Part shown: positions 28,096 to 36,136 of the stretch, one piece after another
Layout of the letters: the number at the start of each line of letters is the position of its first letter
Position numbering within the stretch: the stretch's first letter is position 1
From: an uncultured Desulfobacter sp.
GTDB taxonomy: Bacteria; Desulfobacterota; Desulfobacteria; Desulfobacterales; Desulfobacteraceae
NCBI RefSeq assembly: GCF_963677125.1
Contig: NZ_OY781882.1
Span: 1,992,501-2,056,500 of the forward strand
Reading direction: 5' to 3'
Length of the DNA stretch: 64,000 bases
Position numbers and translations under genes: made by a program
Notes under the pieces: generated by a model
What the model saw: the letters and a program-made list of their open reading frames with translations, nothing else
Database searches by the model: none
Told to the model about the DNA's origin: nothing

Positions 28096-28121
28096 CTAAC
28101 CATTTGTTGCGAATAGTTCAG

Positions 28122-28465
28122 AAATAATTTGTGGCAATCCAATCTCTATAAGAATCATTCAGCAGTTCATTCCAAGCAATTAGGTTCCAATCTTCATTCT
28201 CATAACAGCTATATGCAGCCTGTTCCTCTCGGAGTTCAAAGGCCCCGTCAATATATGTCATGCAATGGGCCGGATGCTCACCGGTTTGAATTGCTGTAGC
28301 AGCATGATAGCGATCTTCCCAATACGCACCTTTGCAGTTTTTTCGTTGGTTGTATTCCTGGGCGGTACGTCCGGCTCTCAGCTTGATTGAATCCGGAATC
28401 ACGTTCCGACCGGCTTTATCCATCACAAGCAAATGGATATGATTGGATGTCACCGTGTAATTCAA
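28122..28465 (-). pseudogene. RAYT transposase with internal deletion fused to an rmlB-like 3' end (copy 3)
   Basis: The N-terminal catalytic segment is kept: TSNHIHLLVMDKAGRNVIPD (HxH of the Y1/HUH nuclease) and EYNQRKNCKGAYWEDRYH. At MTYID the frame jumps to GAFELREEQAAYSCYENEDW, deleting about 120 residues present in copy 5. After NLIAWNE it continues LLNDSYRDWIATNYF, which resembles the last residues of RmlB at 39356 (LLSDSYKKWIATNYS). The RAYT tail is absent. Confidence 0.7.
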
Positions 28466-28564
28466 AATCGACAGACCGTATCGTTTTCCGGTTTCAAACA
28501 GCCACTCAACTCAACCCAACGCTGTCGGTCACGCCCAAATTTAAGGGATTAGGGTCAAGCCTTT

Positions 28565-28860
28565 GGGAATTGGGTCGGGCCACACCAACAAACTGATTTC
28601 ATTACAATTAAGCTAAAAATCAGGCCCCAATTCCCCCTTAAACCAACATTTTTGACCCCGAAAACAGCAGTTTAATATTTTTCATCCCACTCAATCAGGT
28701 TCCAATCATTTCTCACATTACAGTGATATGCAACCTGTTGCTCCCGGAGTTCAGGGGCATAATCAGCATTGTAAACAGTTTGGGCTTCACAAATTGCGCA
28801 ATCCTTAGGATGGTCATTTCCCCTGGAACTCGAATCATTATTGACCCCTGATTTAACCAT
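28565..28860 (-). pseudogene. RAYT fragment (copy 4)
   Basis: Tail from GGGTCGGGCCACACCAACA, then the C-terminal codons ELREQQVAYHCNVRNDWNLI and, across a deletion, HPKDCAICE matching the HPKDWEHG segment of other copies. Confidence 0.65.
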
Positions 28861-28864
28861 ATTA

Positions 28865-29077
28865 TTATGCCACATCAGAAAGCTTCTCCGTACCATCTTC
28901 CAGCTTTTTGATGATCTCCTGGATAGAATCAACCTGGGGCTCATCAAAATAAAATTCACCACATTGTTGACATATCCAGGCTGGGACTTCATCCAATGTC
29001 AAATGGTAGCCTTTTTTATCAATGTGGAAAGGGGCCACACCTTTAACCATTGTTCCCTGGCAATGCATACATTTCAT
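28865..29077 (-). CDS. YgiT-type zinc-finger protein (putative antitoxin)
   Basis: 70 residues: CMHCQGTMVKG and CQQCGEFYFDE are the two CxxC zinc-binding pairs of YgiT/MqsA N-terminal-type domains. Its ATG overlaps the stop of the DUF4258 gene by 4 nt. In this family pairing the zinc-finger protein is taken to neutralise the DUF4258 partner. It appears intact. Confidence 0.8.
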   Translation of the reverse strand: MKCMHCQGTMVKGVAPFHIDKKGYHLTLDEVPAWICQQCGEFYFDEPQVDSIQEIIKKLEDGTEKLSDVA

Positions 29078-29409
29078 GATTTTTTCCTTGTTTTATAATC
29101 GTTTTCCCAATCCTGTCTGCGCGGCAAATAGGCTGTTATTATAGCCAAATAGTCCTGTTTTGGCGAACAGACAACATGTATGGGCCGGTCTGTCGTGCCA
29201 AAAACAAGACAACTGTGACCACAACTGTGACCACGTGCATCTTCCGGATAATCTTCTATTATCTCACCGTTTTCTACAACGTGCCGGATATCTTTTGCAG
29301 TGATTAATCGGTCCGGCTTGGACATCTGCCGCACAGCATGGGGAAGAAACAATATTCTTTTCGCCGCACTTTCTTTTATCAGGTCAAGAGCGTCTTTTTT
29401 ATTTGTCAT
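29074..29409 (-). CDS. DUF4258 protein (putative toxin)
   Basis: 111 residues. FLPHAVRQMSKPDR, ITAKDIRHVVENGEIIEDYP and RPIHVVCSPKQDYLAIITAY are characteristic of DUF4258, a RelE-like small domain usually encoded upstream of a YgiT-type protein as here. The segment GHSCGHSC arises from a perfect 12-bp tandem duplication at 29209-29232; most relatives have a single copy. The duplication keeps frame, but lies beside the conserved core and could weaken activity. Confidence 0.8.
   Translation of the reverse strand: MTNKKDALDLIKESAAKRILFLPHAVRQMSKPDRLITAKDIRHVVENGEIIEDYPEDARGHSCGHSCLVFGTTDRPIHVVCSPKQDYLAIITAYLPRRQDWENDYKTRKKS
29209..29232. repeat. 12-bp perfect tandem duplication inside the DUF4258 gene
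   Basis: ACAACTGTGACC occurs twice in tandem, encoding the repeated GHSC. Confidence 0.9.
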
Positions 29410-29465
29410 TTCGAAATGTTTTCATCAAAATCTGCTAAATCTGGGGTCGGACCAGATTTGGAATT

Positions 29466-29578
29466 GGGGTCGCCCATTAAAGGGCAGAGGCCACACCAAT
29501 AAACTGATTTCATTACAATTAAACTCAAAATAAGACCAAAATCCACCCTTAAACCAGCATTTTTGACCCCGAAAAAAC
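29466..29578 (-). repeat. RAYT unit tail (copy 5 of the tail family)
   Basis: GGGGTCGCCCATTAAAGGGC then AGGCCACACCAATAA and the ATTTCATTACAATTAAACTC tail to GACCCCGAAAA. It has a small 15-bp insertion with its own palindrome (CCATTAAAGGG) near the edge. No coding part remains. Confidence 0.65.
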
Positions 29579-29597
29579 TATTGATTTAGGAACTATT

Positions 29598-30008
29598 TTA
29601 GTGGGCCTGGTTTAGGAAACGAGCCATATTTTGAGCTGTTCCAGGAAAACTTTTAAGCACTTTTTTATCTTCTGTAACGAGAATGATTCCCAAGTCTTTT
29701 GCCAAGCTCACAAATTCACAATCATAGGCCGAACAGCCGCTTTTATTAGCCAGTCTCAAAACTTGAAACGAATTGATTTCATATTCATTTTCTTTTAGCA
29801 ATTCTTCTGCCATGCCAATTATTTCAATTGCATCACTCAGTTCAATTATTTGTTTTCTTAAATACAGCGATAAAACATTTCTGAATTCACTTTTCCATAA
29901 CGCAGGAACAATCCATATAGGATCTTGTTGAAATATTTGTTCCGCAGCAGCCGAAAGTTCTGCATTTAAATAAAAATAGCTGATAATATTAGTATCAACA
30001 ACTATCAT
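29598..30008 (-). CDS. vapC: PIN-domain toxin VapC
   Basis: 136 residues. MIVVDTNIISYFYL supplies the first catalytic Asp, KSEFRNVLSLYL the Glu, SAYDCEFVSLAKDL the next Asp and LVTEDKKVLKSFP the last, the full quartet of PIN ribonucleases. It overlaps the antitoxin stop by 4 nt. Among the modules in this island it looks complete. Confidence 0.88.
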   Translation of the reverse strand: MIVVDTNIISYFYLNAELSAAAEQIFQQDPIWIVPALWKSEFRNVLSLYLRKQIIELSDAIEIIGMAEELLKENEYEINSFQVLRLANKSGCSAYDCEFVSLAKDLGIILVTEDKKVLKSFPGTAQNMARFLNQAH

Positions 30009-30247
30009 AGCCTGCCTTCAGACTTGGCCCTGTTAACAATATTTTCAGTTAAAAGGAATTTTTTTGTCTTATTTCTGGTTTGCCTTGCAAAAGACAGGTG
30101 CTGCTCTGGGTTTAATTGCCGACTTGTCGTTGCTCTCTCAATTAAATAAATAATTTCACTATTCACGCTGCGATGACCGCTGGCAGCCATTTGTTTTAAT
30201 ATTTCATAAGCGTGCTCAGGAATATTTTTTACTGTGATACTGGGCAT
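30005..30247 (-). CDS. vapB: Ribbon-helix-helix antitoxin (FitA/VapB-like)
   Basis: 80 residues: MPSITVKNIPEHAYEILKQM then GHRSVNSEIIYLIE is the Arc/FitA-like DNA-binding fold. It would bind its own promoter and neutralise VapC through its C-terminal tail. The upstream 30248-30326 holds the likely promoter region and no gene. Confidence 0.85.
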   Translation of the reverse strand: MPSITVKNIPEHAYEILKQMAASGHRSVNSEIIYLIERATTSRQLNPEQHLSFARQTRNKTKKFLLTENIVNRAKSEGRL

Positions 30248-30326
30248 ATATCCACCTATTATTGGGTTCTATTATGGTTCCAATATGGTGTTTAAAACAG
30301 GAATTGTCAAGGTCAAGGGGGTTGGA

Positions 30327-30498
30327 GTCAAACCTTGATTATTGTCCTTAATTTCGTTTTGGGGTCGGACCGAGATAACTCACTAAATTGTTGGAATGCC
30401 GGGGACATCATACATAATTGCTATTTTTTTTCTGGTATAGCCGCAGGTCACGCTGACTGAAGGTTGTGTCTGCCTTCCCACTGCTTTGGAGCCAATCT
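30327..30498. repeat. 171-bp near-identical duplication, copy 2
   Basis: Matches 25558-25728 with about four differences (for example one extra T in the T-run near 30423). It lies between the VapB promoter region and RAYT copy 6. Confidence 0.85.
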
Positions 30499-30519
30499 GC
30501 GTTCGTTTTGTGCGTTCGT

Positions 30520-31134
30520 TTTGGGGTCGGGCCACACCAACAGACCGATTTCATTATGATTAAACTCTAAATATAGCCCCAATCCACCCTTAAACCAACA
30601 TTTTTGACCCCGAAAATACCAGTTTAAGATTTTTCATTCCACGCAATCAGGTTCCAATCTTCATTCTCATAACAGCTATATGCAGCCTGTTCCTCTCGGA
30701 GTTCAAAGGCCCCGTCACTCTCTACAACCTGCCTGCCCCGAGCTCGCCCTATCAATCCATCTTTCACATCTTTGAGAAAACTTTCATCACCAACGGCTAC
30801 ACTCTCCGTCCATCGACTCTGCCGCTGATGCCTTTCGCCGGAAAGAGCCTCTTCAATCCACTTTCTGTGAATGCTTGCAAAATCGGTTAAATCTAAAACA
30901 CAAAAAAGCTGCATCAAATTCTTATTATCAATAATTCTGTATCGTTTCTTTGGATTTTGGATTTCATTATATCCGCCATGCTCCCAGTCTTTCGGGTGCT
31001 TAACAACACCGGCTCTGACCATATTCATGTCAATATATGTCATGCAATGGGCCGGATGCTCACCGGTTTGAATGGCTGTAGCATGATAGAGATCTTCCCG
31101 ATACGCACCTTTGCGGTTTTTTCGTTGGTTGTAT
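30520..31134 (-). pseudogene. RAYT transposase, 5'-truncated (copy 6, longest C-terminal half)
   Basis: Tail from GGGGTCGGGCCACACCAACA; stop at 30624. Coding part runs from EYNQRKNRKGAYREDLYHAT through MTYIDMNMVRAGVVKHPKDW and IHRKWIEEALSGERHQRQSR to NEDWNLIAWNEKS. The HxH-containing N-terminus is replaced by the junction motif at 31141. Without it the protein cannot cut DNA. Confidence 0.8.
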
Positions 31135-31140
31135 TCAATA

Positions 31141-31155
31141 CAGGGTCTGACCCTG
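31141..31155. repeat. Junction motif copy (CAGGGTCTGACCCTG)
   Basis: Exact copy of the motif at 25079, here at the border of RAYT copy 6 and the PIN-domain pseudogene. Confidence 0.65.
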
Positions 31156-31162
31156 CTAACCG

Positions 31163-31548
31163 TCATTCAAGAGGGTCATAAATAGTGAGATCAATTCCAT
31201 CAAAATCTTTTACATTGTGGGTGACCAGCTTCAGCCCGTAGCACATTGCGGTGGCGGCAATGATGACGTCAGGCAGCTTGATTCTATTCGCCTGTTTTAG
31301 CCGGATAACTCTTTCAACAACGGTTTCCGACAACGGAAAGATATTTGCATACGAAATGAATTCTTCTGCTTCCCGTTTTTCTTTGTCATTGAATTTGCTA
31401 AAACCCAGGAACTCCACTTTGGTGATGACTGAAATATTGAACTCTGCTTTAAGGATTGCGGAGACCATCTCCTTGCCCAATGAAGATAAAGATCCATTAA
31501 AATGATCAAAATATTGGTATCAATTAAATTGTTTAAAGTCTGGTCCAT
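31163..31548 (-). pseudogene. PIN-domain VapC toxin with frameshift
   Basis: The first frame reads MDQTLNNLIDTNILI and then loses sense; the other frame picks up DHFNGSLSSLGKEMVSAILK and continues FNISVITKVEFLGFSKF, LPDVIIAATAMCYGLKLVTHN. Together they make a normal PIN protein, so a small deletion near 31505 (about 4 bp by comparison with the expected DTNILID) has split it. An ORF from the internal start would lack the first catalytic Asp. Confidence 0.75.
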
Positions 31549-31781
31549 TCGTCCCGCATCTGTTTAATTGCTGCATCAAGATTCTGGATTGAGCTCACCC
31601 CGTAAAATTTTTCCGGTGAAAACGCTCTATGATTTTTTGAATTATGTTGGTTTCCCGAATTCTGATTCCCATCGTTGGCGGGGAGAACCAGGATTTCCAC
31701 TGTGGGATAATTGAAATCTTCAGGGATATTAATAATACTGCTTAATTTTTTTAAATCGACGATTCGCCTTATTGCTTCCAT
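31533..31781 (-). CDS. Putative antitoxin of the broken PIN module
   Basis: 82 residues, MEAIRRIVDLKKLSSIINIP with a low-complexity Asn-rich stretch (about residues 37-50) and C-terminal LDAAIKQMRDEWTRL. It overlaps the PIN pseudogene by 16 nt. Small proteins of this layout precede PIN toxins in Desulfobacterota, but no named domain is visible. Confidence 0.6.
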   Translation of the reverse strand: MEAIRRIVDLKKLSSIINIPEDFNYPTVEILVLPANDGNQNSGNQHNSKNHRAFSPEKFYGVSSIQNLDAAIKQMRDEWTRL

Positions 31782-31801
31782 ATTGTTCCCCTGTATATTT
31801 C

Positions 31802-31855
31802 TTATGTTTTATCCTTTATATCTTCAATGTATAGCCGTAGATCACGTTTAGACAT
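31802..31855 (-). pseudogene. HEPN (DUF86-like) toxin, truncated to 17 codons
   Basis: MSKRDLRLYIEDIKDKT then TAA matches the start of HEPN-domain toxins of HEPN/MNT pairs (M-x-K-R-D-x-x-x-Y-I-x-D-I). It overlaps the MNT stop by 8 nt, the normal arrangement. The Rx4-6H active site is gone. Confidence 0.6.
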
Positions 31856-32138
31856 AAATAATTTCTTTTAAAATATATTTTTTAGCGATTGGTTTTAACG
31901 TGCTTTCAATTCCCAAATCTACTTTATTTTTTAAGTTTTCTTCCAAATGCCTTTTGAGTCCGAAAAAACTTCTATATTTATTTTTGGATTCTATCTCTAC
32001 TGCTATATCAATATCACTGTCTGCGTTTGCTTCATCTCTAGCGTAACTGCCAAAAAGACCGATTCGGATTACACCGTATTTTTCAGATAGTTCTTGCTTG
32101 TGTGAAGCTAAAAATTCAATTATTTCCCGCTTGTTCAT
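31848..32138 (-). CDS. MNT-type minimal nucleotidyltransferase (MntA-like antitoxin)
   Basis: About 96 residues from the ATG at 32138 (MNKREIIEFLASHKQELSE); the longer frame reads through repeat DNA. IGLFGSYARDEANADSDIDI is the GSxARx(n)SDxD catalytic motif. In HEPN/MNT systems such proteins AMPylate or neutralise the HEPN RNase. Here the HEPN gene is reduced to a stub, so the antitoxin is an orphan. Confidence 0.82.
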   Translation of the reverse strand: MNKREIIEFLASHKQELSEKYGVIRIGLFGSYARDEANADSDIDIAVEIESKNKYRSFFGLKRHLEENLKNKVDLGIESTLKPIAKKYILKEIIYV

Positions 32139-32189
32139 TGTTTTTATCTCATGCCTAAAATATGTAATTCTGTGCGGAATTGGGGCTGC

Positions 32190-32866
32190 GGAATTGGGTC
32201 GGGCCACACCAACAGGCCGATTTTATTACAATTAGACTCAAAATCAACCCCAAATCCACCTTTAAACCAACATTTTTAACCCCGAAAATAGCAGTTTAAA
32301 GTTTTGCATCCCATTCAATCAGATTCCAACCATTTCCCATATTACAGTGATATGCAACCTGTTGCTCACGAAGTTTAAAGACCCCTTCACTCTCTACAAC
32401 CTGTCTGCCCCGAACTCGCCCTATCAGTCCATCTTTCACATCTTTGACAAAGCTTTCATCTCCAACGGCGACACTCTCCATCCATCGACTCTGCCGCTTA
32501 TGCCTTTCGCCAGCAAGCGCTTCTTCAACCCACTTTCTGTGAATGCTTGCAAAATCAATTACATCTAAAACACAGAAAAGCTGCATCAATTCCTGATGAT
32601 CAATAATCCTGTATCGCTTCTTTGGGCTCTGGATCTCATTATATCCGCCATGTTCCCAGTCTTTTGGGTGCTTAACAACGCCGGCTCTGACCATATTCAA
32701 GTCAACATATGTCAGACAACGGGATAGATGCTCACCGGTTTAAATGGCAGTAGCATGGTAGCGATCTTCCCAATACGCACCTTTGCGTTTTTTTCGCTGG
32801 TTGTATTCCTGGCCGATACGCCCGGCTATCAGCTTGATCGAATCAGGAATAACATTCCGCTTAGTG
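32190..32866 (-). pseudogene. RAYT transposase with premature stop (copy 7)
   Basis: Tail from GGGTCGGGCCACACCAACA; stop at 32296. Upstream coding runs NVIPDSIKLIAGRIGQEYNQ and RKGAYWEDRYHATAI, then TAA where other copies have Gln, then TGEHLSRCLTYVDLNMVRAG and on to NGWNLIEWDAKL. The HUH HxH segment is missing. The ParE gene begins directly at its 5' break. Confidence 0.8.
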
Positions 32867-33172
32867 TTACATATTCTTACTAAAGCGTTTTCCCCAATAA
32901 GCCGGCTTGCGTTTATTGTGGGCAAGCGCAATGATTCGAATATGATCAGGTTCAATTGAATAGATCAAATAATAAGGGAATTTCGGAACCAAATAACACC
33001 TAAATGGTGCTTGCAAAATCCGATATACGAATGGTGAGCCTGAAATTTGCTCAGAGGCTGATTCAATGGCAACTCGAAAACGAGTTCCCAGACCAGCTTG
33101 ACACTCCTCATAATACAAGATGGCTTCTAAGAATTCTTCCTTAGCTTCTGGGTCAAACCGTACCGAATTCAC
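32867..33172 (-). CDS. ParE/RelE-type toxin
   Basis: 101 residues: FDPEAKEEFLEAILYYEECQ, LGTRFRVAIESASEQIS, YLVPKFPYYLIYSIEPDHI and IIALAHNKRKPAYWGKR follow the ParE fold with the late H-x-x-R-x-P-x-Y-W motif. The last residues lie at the RAYT junction but the family C-terminus looks complete. Its start overlaps the antitoxin by 4 nt. Confidence 0.85.
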   Translation of the reverse strand: MNSVRFDPEAKEEFLEAILYYEECQAGLGTRFRVAIESASEQISGSPFVYRILQAPFRCYLVPKFPYYLIYSIEPDHIRIIALAHNKRKPAYWGKRFSKNM

Positions 33173-33402
33173 TTGGTTATTAATTTTTCAGCCTCTAAAA
33201 AAACTTCATGCGCTGGTATTCCAGGACGCAGTCCTTTTTGATATTCTTCATATCTACGTTCAGCTTCATCAATCCATGCAAGATCAATATCGGTTAATGC
33301 ATTTTCGTTAAGAGAGCTTAGCAAGCGGTCGGCTAAAAAAGCCCTTTCCTGAACCGAGAGATCAAGAGCTTCATTCTCTATCTTTTTCAGTAATTCACTC
33401 AT
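33169..33402 (-). CDS. Addiction-module antitoxin (CHP02574-like)
   Basis: 77 residues: LSVQERAFLADRLLSSL then DLAWIDEAERRYEEYQKGL and HEVFLEAEKL are characteristic of the putative addiction module component family paired with ParE-type toxins. The pair looks intact and could be functional. Confidence 0.85.
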   Translation of the reverse strand: MSELLKKIENEALDLSVQERAFLADRLLSSLNENALTDIDLAWIDEAERRYEEYQKGLRPGIPAHEVFLEAEKLITK

Positions 33403-33623
33403 ATTTTATAGATCCTTGCATTTTTATTGTTAGTATCCCAATAATACCACCATATTTTAACATTAACTTCGTTTTTTTTATAAAGTCAAAATATTTCCTG
33501 GCTATCTCAGAAGCTTTGCTTTGATCCATTTTCTAAATTCCTCTTTGATGGTGTTTAGAAAATGGATTGTCAAATTTAGTTGCACATGGCACATGGTGTG
33601 TTAATGGGGGTTGAGAATTATAC

Positions 33624-33800
33624 CTAATTTTGGACCAATGGAGGATACTCATAGCCGCGTATATCCCAGAAGGAATTCGGAGTCAGCTTAAACTCTTTCA
33701 ATGCCTGCTTCAACGAAAATAATTCACGGAATCGGGGACCATACTTATTTTCCGTAACATAACGGTATATTCAATCGAATGCTTCGATAATGTCTTCAAG
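33624..33800 (-). pseudogene. Unidentified C-terminal remnant (FWDIRGYEYP)
   Basis: One frame reads NLEDIIEAFD, stop, then IYRYVTENKYGPRFRELFSL and KQALKEFKLTPNSFWDIRGY to a stop at 33624. A shorter relative (TEIKYGAPRIP) occurs near 34472-34510. The remaining 33403-33623 shows no gene. Confidence 0.35.
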
Positions 33801-33807
33801 ATTTTAT

Positions 33808-33985
33808 TTACTCACTTAGTTTCTTAAGAATATTTCTGGCCAAAATTTCGTTGATTTCCCGATGCCTTGGAATGGGCTGACTTATCTTTGTTCTGGGGGT
33901 TTTGATACCAGTCATGCTTACCGCCATGTCTGATAAATATGCATCCCAATTGTTGGATGTCTCGGATTAAATCCTTACGCTTCAT
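33808..33985 (-). pseudogene. hicA: HicA toxin with frameshift
   Basis: Starts MKRKDLIRDIQQLGCIFIRH with GGKHDWYQNP, the HicA dsRBD-like core with catalytic His in GGKH. It then leaves frame; the expected continuation TKISQPIPRHREINEILARN and ILKKLSE is found in the next frame, ending at 33808. A single-base shift near 33895 therefore inactivates or alters the C-terminus. Confidence 0.78.
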
Positions 33986-34173
33986 GCAATTTCCATTTCT
34001 CCAACATGGCGTACACAAGGAATGGTCCCATTGGTTAGATCCCGGTATATATCTTTTAAATTCACTTGAAGTTCTTCAATAGTCTCTCCCTGGGTCATAT
34101 AATCAGGAAATTCTTCCCAATAACCCAACCACATGCCATTATCAAAAAAATATATATATTTTTTTTTCCCCAT
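33982..34173 (-). CDS. hicB: HicB-type antitoxin (short)
   Basis: 63 residues, YIYFFDNGMWLGYWEEFPDY and GETIEELQVNLKDIYRDL, the RNase H-like HicB partial fold without a DNA-binding tail. It overlaps HicA by 4 nt and precedes it. With the toxin damaged, this antitoxin may be unneeded. Confidence 0.78.
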   Translation of the reverse strand: MGKKKYIYFFDNGMWLGYWEEFPDYMTQGETIEELQVNLKDIYRDLTNGTIPCVRHVGEMEIA

Positions 34174-34268
34174 TATAGACCTCCAGATTATTCAGAATTA
34201 TAGACCTCCAGATTATTCAGAATACTGATTTTATGTTACCGTTAAGGGAGAGATCGAGTCAAGTTAAA

Positions 34269-34283
34269 CAGAGTCTGACCCTG
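34269..34283. repeat. Junction motif copy (CAGAGTCTGACCCTG)
   Basis: Variant of the recurring palindrome, followed by ATAACCAATTGAGTTTTTAA, closely like the flank of the copy at 25079. Confidence 0.6.
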
Positions 34284-34338
34284 ATAACCAATTGAGTTTT
34301 TAATGAAAACCTATATTTAATGGAGGGTTGATGAGGGT

Positions 34339-34470
34339 TGGGGTCGGGCCACACCAACAGGCTGATTTCATTACAATTAAACTCAAAATCAAGCCCAAAT
34401 TCACCCTTAAACCAACATTTTCGACCCCGAAAACAGCAGTTTAAAATTTTTCATCCCACTCAATCATGGG
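34339..34470 (-). repeat. RAYT unit tail (copy 8)
   Basis: GGGGTCGGGCCACACCAACA through the conserved tail to GACCCCGAAAACAGCAG and a few C-terminal codons (TTTTTCATCCCACTCAATCA). Confidence 0.7.
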
Positions 34471-34579
34471 AATTCGAGGGGCACCATACTTGATTTCCGT
34501 TTTTTATATGACTCTATTCCGCATATCACCGGTTTATGTATCATAATTACTGTTGAATCTTAAGACACCATCTTTTGCA

Positions 34580-34789
34580 CTATATTAAAAAAAAAGGACC
34601 CGCCATGGGCTTATGCTTTCTGGTGGGGTGATTGCCCATTCGATGCAGCGCCTGGATAAAATCCGTAAATTGGTTGGTGGCCTCTTTAGTTCCGGGATTT
34701 TGGGTTATTTCGATCTTTTGGATGTTGCTGAAATCGACCGAACCGGAGAACGCGACGAGTTCCCGTTTTGCCTGTTCTGAAAGTTTCAT
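34580..34789 (-). CDS. Small protein paired with a nucleotidyltransferase-like gene
   Basis: 69 residues, MKLSEQAKRELVAFSGSVDF, no domain recognised. It overlaps the upstream gene by 4 nt, so the two form a unit of toxin-antitoxin style. The last residues may be altered by the repeat-rich downstream sequence. Confidence 0.5.
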   Translation of the reverse strand: MKLSEQAKRELVAFSGSVDFSNIQKIEITQNPGTKEATNQFTDFIQALHRMGNHPTRKHKPMAGPFFLI

Positions 34790-35334
34790 GAAAACTCATT
34801 CCTAAGCTGAACCAACAGGTTCTGTTTATTGAAAAGGTCAAAATAGTCTTCAAGAAGTTCCCAGTCAACATTTTGTTGGTTCATCTTTTTGTACTTCAGA
34901 AGCAGACGCATATCCTGAAAATCGGCAGCGTGGCGCGACGGCTCATTGGCAATCGCTTGGACTTTGAGGCCGATAATATCTTCAGGAAAAAGTACTTTTA
35001 CAGAATATTGATCAAAAACCGTAAAACTTTGTACCCGAGTAAGCATCTCTCTGGCAAGGTGTCTGAACGCATGAATGATATCGATATGACCCAACGTTTT
35101 AATGCTGGAGGAATATTGTGAAATATTTTCGGTTTTATAAATGCATGAATACATGGCAGAAGATAGAACATTCTCTGCTTTTTCAAGATCATCGACCAGG
35201 ATCAAGAAGTCAATATCTATGGTCGAACGGAGAATGCCCATGACACCAAGTGCAAATCCTCCAATGAGACCATATTGGATGCCTTCTTCTTCAAAAGGTT
35301 GAATGACCTGCTTAAAGACCAGTTCAAAATCCAT
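34786..35334 (-). CDS. Nucleotidyltransferase-fold protein (AbiEii/NTP_transf-like)
   Basis: 182 residues. YGLIGGFALGVMGILRSTID followed by IDFLILVDD is the GG...DxD motif of minimal nucleotidyltransferases; LFPEDIIGLKVQAIANEPSR and DFQDMRLLLKYKK follow the AbiEii-like pattern. Together with the 69-residue partner it may be a toxin-antitoxin-like defence pair; function is inferred. Confidence 0.65.
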   Translation of the reverse strand: MDFELVFKQVIQPFEEEGIQYGLIGGFALGVMGILRSTIDIDFLILVDDLEKAENVLSSAMYSCIYKTENISQYSSSIKTLGHIDIIHAFRHLAREMLTRVQSFTVFDQYSVKVLFPEDIIGLKVQAIANEPSRHAADFQDMRLLLKYKKMNQQNVDWELLEDYFDLFNKQNLLVQLRNEFS

Positions 35335-35344
35335 AATTTTAGTT

Positions 35345-35470
35345 TATTTGGGGGGCGGGCCATACCAACAGACCAAAAAATTTTTCATCCCACTCAATCA
35401 GGTTTCAATCCTCATTCTCATCACAGCTATATGCAGCCTGTTCCTCTCGGAGTTCAAAGGCCCTTTAAAT
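35345..35470 (-). repeat. RAYT fragment with deleted tail (copy 9)
   Basis: GGGGGGCGGGCCATACCAAC is joined directly to TTTTTCATCCCACTCAATCA, deleting most of the tail, then the C-terminal codons to ELREEQ. After it, 35471-35841 shows no supportable gene. Confidence 0.65.
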
Positions 35471-35841
35471 TTCATAGGCAGGGCATAGGGTAACCACATT
35501 TAAATTATTCAAAGCTTTTAAAAATCAGATGTGGATACAGCTCCGCCCTGTCGGTTACGGATTGAGTCGTTCCGATTAATAAAAACGCGATATCAAAGCA
35601 ATAATTGTGCCAGCATCGCAGCAGCGTTATGTTCTTTATAATACGTTGAAATATATATATGATTCTATCGATACAAAATACTATTTTTATAGCGGCTGGA
35701 TAATAAAAGCAATATTTATTACATTTATTTCGCAAAATCTATTTAAATTCGGGATCTAAATTCAAGATCGGACATAGATAACCAATTGAATTTTCGCAAT
35801 GGGGGTTTAACCCAGCAAGGACTCTGATCAGCTTAATGCTA

Positions 35842-35884
35842 TTTCAAACCAATTTGTAATATTGCATTACAAATTGGTTTGAAA
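35842..35884. repeat. Perfect 19-bp-arm hairpin
   Basis: TTTCAAACCAATTTGTAAT (35842-35860), a 5-nt loop, then the exact complement (35866-35884). It could be a bidirectional terminator or the end of a vanished element; only weak A/T flanks are present. Confidence 0.7.
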
Positions 35885-36136
35885 AATGAGAATCGTGATG
35901 ATTCGGGATTTTCTGAATATGCTTCTTGCTTAACTGATGGCTTTTGATCTGTCTATCCCTGATATGACATGTTTGTGATCAAATATACCCCAACATTGCA
36001 TAAAATTTTTATAAAAATGATGAAACCAGTTGATATGCAAGGACAAAAGAAATGTATACTGCGAAATCAGGAATTCACTGTGTGTGACGTCCTGATCTAA
36101 ACAATTTTTACTTAAAATTTTACCCTTCGGGGAAGC

